Source: an uncultured Opitutales bacterium
Lineage (GTDB): Bacteria; Verrucomicrobiota; Verrucomicrobiia; Opitutales; Intestinicryptomonadaceae
Assembly (NCBI GenBank): GCA_934613645.1
Contig: CAKTTC010000004.1
Location: 62,001 to 126,000 of the forward strand
Reading direction: 5' to 3'
DNA: 64,000 nt
In this document: piece after piece, positions 59,561 through 64,000 of the stretch
Layout: the number at the start of each line of letters is the position of its first letter
Numbering within the stretch: the stretch's first letter is position 1
Notes under the pieces: model-generated
The model's input: only the letters and a program-made list of their open reading frames with translations
Told to the model about the DNA's origin: nothing
Database searches by the model: none
Made by a program: the position numbers and the translations under genes

Positions 59561-59701
59561 ATGAAGGCAAAGATTATAGCTCTTTTCGTCTTGGCAAGTG
59601 CGCTACTTTCGGGCTGCGAGAGTCTCGGCTGGCAGACAATCGGTTTGCGCGACGCTCTCACTCCCGGGGTGGGCACAGAGACCACCATCCACTCCTATTA
59701 A
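59561..59701 (+). CDS. Very small lipoprotein at the end of the Lpo operon, 46 residues
   Basis: Translation of the + strand starts MKAKIIALFVLASALLSGCE, a clean signal with lipobox LLSGC. Only 28 residues from the cysteine on remain (ESLGWQTIGLRDALTPG and a Thr-rich end), terminating at TAA 59699-59701. It begins 3 bases after the LpoB-like stop, so coupling is likely. The stop codon falls in the first bases of the inverted-repeat element that follows, so the present C-terminus could have been set by that element. No known family. Confidence 0.65.
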   Translation: MKAKIIALFVLASALLSGCESLGWQTIGLRDALTPGVGTETTIHSY

Positions 59702-59905
59702 AAAACTTGCGAGGACGACGCCTCTTTTTCGAATATTTTATAAATAAAGAGTAATGGCGGTTGCTTACGGCAACCGCCTTTGTTTTTAGAATCGAAAAAG
59801 AGGCGTCTCGCGGCTTATGGAGAGTTTGTTCGGGCGGAATAACCTCAAGGTTGATTCCGCCAACTCACAAACGTCTCCCTAAGCACACGCCTCGCAAGTT
59901 TTTTT
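59698..59905. repeat. 208-bp element with terminal inverted repeats after the Lpo operon
   Basis: Ends AAAAAACTTGCGAGG (59700-59714) and CCTCGCAAGTTTTTTT (59890-59905) are perfect inverted repeats. Inside are a second perfect 16-bp pair (GACGCCTCTTTTTCGA at 59717-59732 with its complement at 59792-59807) and a GCGGTTGC-TTACG-GCAACCGC hairpin (59758-59778). A branched hairpin with GGAGA...TCTCC, TTTGT...ACAAA and GGCGGAAT...ATTCCGCC arms spans 59819-59878. A related left end (AAAAACATGTGAGGACG) lies at 59941. Non-coding; could double as a terminator. Confidence 0.75.
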
Positions 59906-60031
59906 GCGGGGCACGAAGCTGATTCGAACTTACTTTTTTTAAAAACATGTGAGGACGCGTATCTTTCGGCGGCTTTAAAAAGAACAACGGCGCGTAGGTA
60001 AAACCTACCGCCGTCGGTGCCCAACATATAA

Positions 60032-60180
60032 AAACTTTAACCAGAAGACAAAGCGGCATTGGCTATGCCAATCCGCGTTTTTTATATGTTGGGAAGTGGC
60101 GCAAATTGGCTAAAGCCAATGTTGCTTTACTTTAATCAATAATCAAAGGCGGATTGGCTTTTGCCAATCGCCGCCACTTT
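60032..60180 (+). repeat. Dispersed repeat block, copy 2
   Basis: Second copy of the 2458-2605 block: same three hairpins and spacers (GGAAGTGGCGCAAATTGGCT, CTTTACTTTAATCAATAA). The final hairpin is GGCGGATTGGC-TTTT-GCCAATCGCC. The 689-base stretch between the 46-residue lipoprotein and hemB consists of this block and two inverted-repeat elements; I see no gene in it. Confidence 0.8.
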
Positions 60181-60196
60181 AGAAAATATAAAAAAT

Positions 60197-60402
60197 TTAA
60201 AAGCGTGAGGCTCGAGGCAGGATTTGAGTTTTGGCGAGCGTAAGCGGGCTGTAGCCCGTAAGTCGAAGCCAAAACCAAATGATGCCCGAGAGCGTTTCTT
60301 TCGGCAGTTTTTATAATCAAAGGAGATTGAACTCTGTTCAATCTCCTTTACTTGTTTTTAATAAAAACTGCCGCCGAAAGAAACGCGCCCTCACGCTTTT
60401 AA
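60197..60402. repeat. 206-bp element with terminal inverted repeats, overlapping the 3' end of hemB
   Basis: Ends TTAAAAGCGTGAGG (60197-60210) and CCTCACGCTTTTAA (60389-60402) match over 14 of 14 bases. The left half shares the GCGGGCTGTAGCCCGTAAGT block and ATGATGCCCGAGAGCGTTT with the 2.8 and 3.05 kb copies. The middle holds an arm GCGTTTCTTTCGGCAGTTTT paired with AAAACTGCCGCCGAAAGAAACGC (3-base insertion). It encloses a perfect 14-bp hairpin with a TCT loop at 60319-60349. The right end encodes the last residues L-K-A and the stop of hemB. Confidence 0.75.
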
Positions 60403-61407
60403 GAAGAAGTCTTGGGCGAAGTAGGTGAGAATCATGTCCGCGCCAGCGCGTTTGATTGCCGTGAGCGATTCGTCGCGGACGCGTTCGTAGTCGAGCCAGC
60501 CGTTTTTTGCGGCGGCGGCAAGCATTGCGTATTCGCCCGATACCTGATAGGCAGCAACGGGGAGTGTTGTGGCGGCTTTTACCTTGGTGATGATGTCGAG
60601 ATATGGCATAGCGGGCTTTACCATAACAATGTCCGCGCCTTCGTCTTCGTCGAAGAGAACCTCTTTGATTGCCTCGTTTACGTTGGCGGGGTTGAGCTGG
60701 TAGCCGCGCTTGTCGAGATATTTTTTTGTTTTGCCCTTCGATTTCGGAGTCGAGCCGATTGCGTCGCGGAAAGGCCCGTAGAACGCGGAGGCGTATTTCG
60801 CGCTGTATGCCATAATGGCGGTGTCCTCAAGGTCGTTTTCGTCGAGTGCTTGGCGGATTGCGCCTATGCGCCCGTCCATCATGTCGGAGGGGGCTACAAT
60901 GTCCGCGCCCGCCTGCGCGGCGGAAACCGCCATTTCTGATAGAATGCCGACGGTGGTGTCGTTGAGAATCCACGCGCCCGATTCGTCGAGAATGCCGTCG
61001 TGCCCGTGCGAAGTGTAGGGATCGAGGGCGATGTCGGCGGCTACGAGCAGCTCGGGGAAGTGCTTTTTGACTTCGGCAATGGCGCGGTTTGCAAGCGACA
61101 TCGGGTTGTAGGCTTCGCGCGCGTCGAGCGACTTGTCGGAGGCGTCAACCATCGGGAACGGGGCTATTGCCTGAATGCCCGCGTTGAGCGCGGCTTCGCA
61201 ATACTTCAGCAGCGACTGGATTGTGTGGCGGTGGATTCTCGGCATCGACGGAATTTCCTCCGAGCCCGAAAGCCCCTCCGTTACGAACACGGGAAGAATT
61301 AGGTCTTTTACGCTCACGCGCGTTTCCGTGCAGAGTTCGAGAATCGCGGGGCTGCGGCGCAGGCGGCGCGGACGTTTGGAGATATATAGCTTGAAATTTT
61401 CGCTCAT
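60391..61407 (-). CDS. hemB: Porphobilinogen synthase (delta-aminolevulinate dehydratase)
   Basis: Condenses two 5-aminolevulinates in tetrapyrrole synthesis. The 338-residue protein starts MSENFKLYISKRPRRLRRS and carries the active lysines in MAYSAKYASAFYGPFRDA and VMVKPAMPYLD. The metal loop reads DIALDPYTSHGHDG: aspartates replace the zinc cysteines, so this is the magnesium-type enzyme. Start at 61407, since the longer frame adds non-family residues. The last codons and stop lie in the inverted-repeat element. Divergent from cysS by 45 bases. Confidence 0.96.
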   Translation of the reverse strand: MSENFKLYISKRPRRLRRSPAILELCTETRVSVKDLILPVFVTEGLSGSEEIPSMPRIHRHTIQSLLKYCEAALNAGIQAIAPFPMVDASDKSLDAREAYNPMSLANRAIAEVKKHFPELLVAADIALDPYTSHGHDGILDESGAWILNDTTVGILSEMAVSAAQAGADIVAPSDMMDGRIGAIRQALDENDLEDTAIMAYSAKYASAFYGPFRDAIGSTPKSKGKTKKYLDKRGYQLNPANVNEAIKEVLFDEDEGADIVMVKPAMPYLDIITKVKAATTLPVAAYQVSGEYAMLAAAAKNGWLDYERVRDESLTAIKRAGADMILTYFAQDFFLKA

Positions 61408-61452
61408 TGTGCTTTTGTTTATGGCGGAGTTTAATAAAAATCGCAACTAAAA

Positions 61453-62868
61453 ATGAATCCAAGCATACACAATACGCTTTCGAGAAAAAAAGACGAACTT
61501 GTCCAGCAGGGCGACGTTTTCGGCATCTACTGCTGCGGCCCGACGGTTTACGGCCCCGCGCATATAGGCAATTTCAGAACGTTTCTGGTGCAGGACGTTT
61601 TGCGCAGAACGCTCGAATGTGCGGGGTTCAACGTAAAACACGTCAGAAACATAACCGACGTTGACGACAAAACCATTCGCGAGAGCCAAAAAAAGGGCAT
61701 AACGCTCAAGGAATTTACCGCCCAGTGGGAAAACAAATTCCACGAAGACTGCAAAAAGCTCAATATGCTTCCCCCGCACGTTGAACCGCGCGCAACGGAG
61801 CATATAGGCGAACAGCTGGAAATGGTGTCTACGCTTGTCGAAAAGGGCTTTGCGTATCCCGCTTCCGACGGCAGCGTCTACTTTAAAATATCGGCGTTTC
61901 CCGAATACGGACGCCTTGCGGGGCTCGACCGCGAAAACATGGCAACGCAGTCCACAAACTCCGCGGGCGAGGCCAACAACGCCGACGAATACGAGCGCGA
62001 AAACGTTTCGGACTTCGCCCTCTGGAAGGGCAGAAAGCCCGAGGACGGCGCGAACTTCTGGAAGTCGCCGTGGGGCGAGGGTCGCCCGGGGTGGCACATT
62101 GAGTGCTCGGCGATGTCGCGCAAATACCTCGGCGACACGTTCGACCTGCACGGCGGCGGAATCGACCTGTGTTTCCCGCACCACGAAAATGAGATAGCCC
62201 AGAGCCAATGCGCCACGGGAAAATCGCCGTATGTGCGCTACTGGTTCCACAGCGCGCACCTCATGGTTGAGGGGCAGAAAATGTCGAAGAGTCTCGGCAA
62301 CCTTTTTACGCTCGACCAGCTTATAGAAAAGGGCTACACGCCCGCGCAAATCCGCTACGCGCTTGTTTCGGGACACTATCGCCAGCAGCTCAACTTCACC
62401 TTCAAAGGCCTTGACGACGCCAAAAGCGCGCTTGCAAAGCTCAAAAAGGCTCTCGAGGCGGCTCTCCAAAAAACGGGCGTTTCGGAAGCCGAATTCAAAA
62501 GCTTTATCAAGCCGAACAACGCTTTTGCGGGAACGGTTTTCGAGGACGCTTGGAACGCGCTGATTGACGACCTCAACGTGCCCAAGTGCTTGGGCAAGGT
62601 ATTTTCCGCCCTCCACGAAGTGGCTACGGAATCCGACTTGCGGGCGTTCGGCGCGCTCGTTTACGCGCTGGGAATCGACCTGTTCGAAGCCGCGCCCGAG
62701 GCGCAGTCGGCAGACGTTCCCTCCGAAATTGCCGAGCTTGCCCAAAAACGTTGGGACGCCAAAAAGAGCCGCGACTTCGCCCTTGCCGACGAACTCCGCG
62801 CCCAAATAAAGGCCGCGGGCTGGGAAGTGTTCGACACAAAAGACGGTTTCGACATCAAAAAATTGTAG
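61453..62868 (+). CDS. cysS: Cysteinyl-tRNA synthetase
   Basis: Class I synthetase. The 471-residue protein has FGIYCCGPTVYGPAHIGNFRT, combining the zinc cysteine and the HIGH motif (as HIGN). WHIECSAMSRKYLGDTFDLHGGG and FPHHENEIAQS provide the remaining zinc ligands, and QKMSKSLGN is the KMSKS loop. Its stop is 2 bases before the ispH start. No unusual residue noted. Confidence 0.97.
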   Translation: MNPSIHNTLSRKKDELVQQGDVFGIYCCGPTVYGPAHIGNFRTFLVQDVLRRTLECAGFNVKHVRNITDVDDKTIRESQKKGITLKEFTAQWENKFHEDCKKLNMLPPHVEPRATEHIGEQLEMVSTLVEKGFAYPASDGSVYFKISAFPEYGRLAGLDRENMATQSTNSAGEANNADEYERENVSDFALWKGRKPEDGANFWKSPWGEGRPGWHIECSAMSRKYLGDTFDLHGGGIDLCFPHHENEIAQSQCATGKSPYVRYWFHSAHLMVEGQKMSKSLGNLFTLDQLIEKGYTPAQIRYALVSGHYRQQLNFTFKGLDDAKSALAKLKKALEAALQKTGVSEAEFKSFIKPNNAFAGTVFEDAWNALIDDLNVPKCLGKVFSALHEVATESDLRAFGALVYALGIDLFEAAPEAQSADVPSEIAELAQKRWDAKKSRDFALADELRAQIKAAGWEVFDTKDGFDIKKL

Positions 62869-62870
62869 CG

Positions 62871-63743
62871 ATGAAAGTATTGAGAGCAAAAAGTGCGGGC
62901 TTCTGTTTCGGCGTTGAGCGCGCCATAAACATAGCAACCACCTGCACCGAAAACGGAACGCGCCGCGTGTTTACCGACGGCCCGCTAATCCACAATTCGC
63001 AGATGATGGAGCTGCTGGAGAAAAACGGCGTCACGGAAATAGGCGACTACGCCAGCGAAGCCAATATCGACAACCAAGTCAAAAAGGACGAAAACGCAAT
63101 GCTCGTAATACGCGCGCACGGTGTTTCGCCCGAGCGCAGGCAGTATCTCAAGCAGCTTGGGCTGCCCTGCAAAGACGCAACCTGTCCCGACGTGGGCAAG
63201 ATTGCCGGCATAATAAAAATCCACGCAATCAAGGGCTACACCGTGGTTGTTGTGGGCGACCCAAAGCACCCCGAGGTTATCGGGCTTTTGGGCTACGCAA
63301 AGCAGGGCAGGGGCTTCGTGATAAAAAACGAGGCGGACGTCGACAACTTTCCGAACATTGAGGGCGACATTTGCATTGTCTCACAGTCAACAATGTTCCC
63401 GAGCGACTTCGAAAAGCTCGCCGAGTATTTCAAAAGGCGTTTCCCGCAGACAAAGATTGTCGATACCATTTGCGGGGCTACAAAGGAACGCCAGAACGAG
63501 GTTGTCCGCCTCGCCGAAAACGGCGCGCAGGCGATTGTGGTAATAGGCGGCAAACATTCGGCAAACACAGTCAAGCTTGCAATGCTTGTAGAACGCACGG
63601 GGCTGCCGTGCTTCCACATCGAAACTCTCAAGGAGCTTGACTTGGACGCCGTTTCGAAGTTCGATGTAGTCGGCGTTACCGCGGGGGCTTCCACGCCCGC
63701 GTTTTTGATTGACGAAGTTTGCGACAAACTCGAATCTTTGTAA
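62871..63743 (+). CDS. ispH: 4-hydroxy-3-methylbut-2-enyl diphosphate reductase
   Basis: Last step of the MEP isoprenoid pathway. The 290-residue protein starts MKVLRAKSAGFCFGVERAI and has the three [4Fe-4S] ligands in AGFCFGV, DATCPDVGK and DTICGATKERQ. HSANTVKL and VTAGASTPAFLIDEV match the family. Two bases after cysS. Its products, IPP and DMAPP, feed the squalene enzymes HpnC/D/E of this window among others. Confidence 0.97.
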   Translation: MKVLRAKSAGFCFGVERAINIATTCTENGTRRVFTDGPLIHNSQMMELLEKNGVTEIGDYASEANIDNQVKKDENAMLVIRAHGVSPERRQYLKQLGLPCKDATCPDVGKIAGIIKIHAIKGYTVVVVGDPKHPEVIGLLGYAKQGRGFVIKNEADVDNFPNIEGDICIVSQSTMFPSDFEKLAEYFKRRFPQTKIVDTICGATKERQNEVVRLAENGAQAIVVIGGKHSANTVKLAMLVERTGLPCFHIETLKELDLDAVSKFDVVGVTAGASTPAFLIDEVCDKLESL

Positions 63744-63770
63744 AAACTTTTTCGGAAGGGAGACGTTTAT

Positions 63771-64000
63771 ATGGATATGAAGGCATCTGTTCAAAAGGCT
63801 GTAAAAACCGCAAAGCGCGCGTTCACGCTCATGGAGGTTATGCTGGCGATAGCGATGATTTCGCTGCTGGCTTTTTTGGTTGTTTCGAACGTAGATACGC
63901 TCATGACAAGCTCGCAGACGAAGATTGCCGACTCTTTCGTCAACGGCTCGCTTGCCACTCCCATGATGGCGTTCAAGCTTTCCACGGGGCGTTTCCCCAC
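63771..64000 (+). CDS. Prepilin-type pseudopilin, GspG-like (3' end outside window)
   Basis: My translation starts MDMKASVQKAVKTAKRAFTL and continues MEVMLAIAMISLLAFLVVSNV, a prepilin N-terminus with F-T-L-x-E and a hydrophobic helix. The start of a globular domain reads MMAFKLSTGRFP, much like GspG, the major type II secretion pseudopilin. The residue before the cleavage point is Ala (KRA-FTL) rather than the usual Gly. A strong SD (GGAAGGGAG) lies 9 bases upstream. 27 bases follow the ispH stop. Type II secretion would suit the secreted hydrolases in this window. Confidence 0.8.
   Translation, partial: MDMKASVQKAVKTAKRAFTLMEVMLAIAMISLLAFLVVSNVDTLMTSSQTKIADSFVNGSLATPMMAFKLSTGRFP

Noticed and set aside
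59698..60402. Insertion sequence with a transposase
   Set aside because: The elements have inverted ends but no transposase-like open frame; only non-autonomous elements or structured repeats are supported.

Overview
The window is about 64 kb of a diderm, heterotrophic bacterial chromosome, most likely a Verrucomicrobiota of the Opitutae/Puniceicoccales kind. This is an inference. It rests on a VPEP-CTERM surface protein, LptD and LptF/G-type LPS transport, the Mpl ligase for meso-DAP peptidoglycan, carbohydrate-active secreted enzymes (GH106-like, GH28, SGNH and GH101-like proteins), an HpnC/HpnD/HpnE squalene route and a GspG-like pseudopilin. Nearly all genes are chromosomal housekeeping genes packed with 4-base ATGA or 1-base overlaps. 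I see no phage, plasmid, transposase, CRISPR or rRNA.

Layout: 1-0.8 kb, start of glycogen phosphorylase; 0.9-2.1, LptF/G permease; 2.1-3.2, a non-coding region full of hairpins and repeats; 3.2-6.5, dapA-dapB-ruvA-mrp; 6.5-10.9 (minus), a TPR-ExbB-ExbD-TonB-like energy transduction operon; 11.0-13.5, GH106-like hydrolase; 13.6-19.1 (minus), SGNH esterase-mpl-small membrane protein-hisI-dnaN; 19.2-21.3, mutL; 21.3-24.2 (minus), a hypothetical gene, argS and a cobalamin adenosyltransferase; 24.2-25.0, DUF456 protein and two tRNAs; 25.3-28.5, GH28 and VPEP-CTERM protein; 28.8-35.2 (minus), thiD-radC-tsaD, then hpnC, an hpnD-hpnE fusion and an hpnG-like gene; 35.3-40.3, rarA, a small membrane protein, a secreted protein and hrpB; 40.3-41.4 (minus), hemW; 41.6-43.4, IPT-domain lipoprotein and LOG protein; 43.7-50.0, lptD-scpA-small ORF-glmM, then a TPR protein; 50.0-54.8, nadE-hemL-secreted hydrolase-like protein; 55.0-59.7, an LpoB/YcfL/COG3014/CsgG-type envelope operon ending in a 46-residue lipoprotein; 59.7-60.4, a second repeat region; 60.4-61.4 (minus), hemB; 61.5-64.0, cysS-ispH and a pseudopilin cut by the window edge.

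Combined roles: dapA/dapB feed meso-DAP to peptidoglycan, where Mpl recycles murein tripeptide and GlmM supplies GlcN-1-P; the Lpo-type lipoproteins plausibly connect to peptidoglycan synthases. LptF/G and LptD serve LPS export. HemL, HemB and HemW are heme-pathway proteins. IspH makes isoprenoid precursors that the HpnC/D/E set would turn into squalene.

The most unusual content is non-coding. Three elements of about 190-210 bp (2999-3185, 59698-59905, 60197-60402) have terminal inverted repeats. Each carries long internal palindromes whose arms match within a copy but differ between copies. They sit at gene borders, and one supplies the last codons of hemB. They lie among dispersed REP-like hairpins and an island of very short-loop mini-hairpins. 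Other points worth a second look are the HpnD-HpnE fusion, a MutL without its endonuclease motif, an Mrp ATPase without its CxxC pair, and HisI and SGNH proteins with altered active-site residues.
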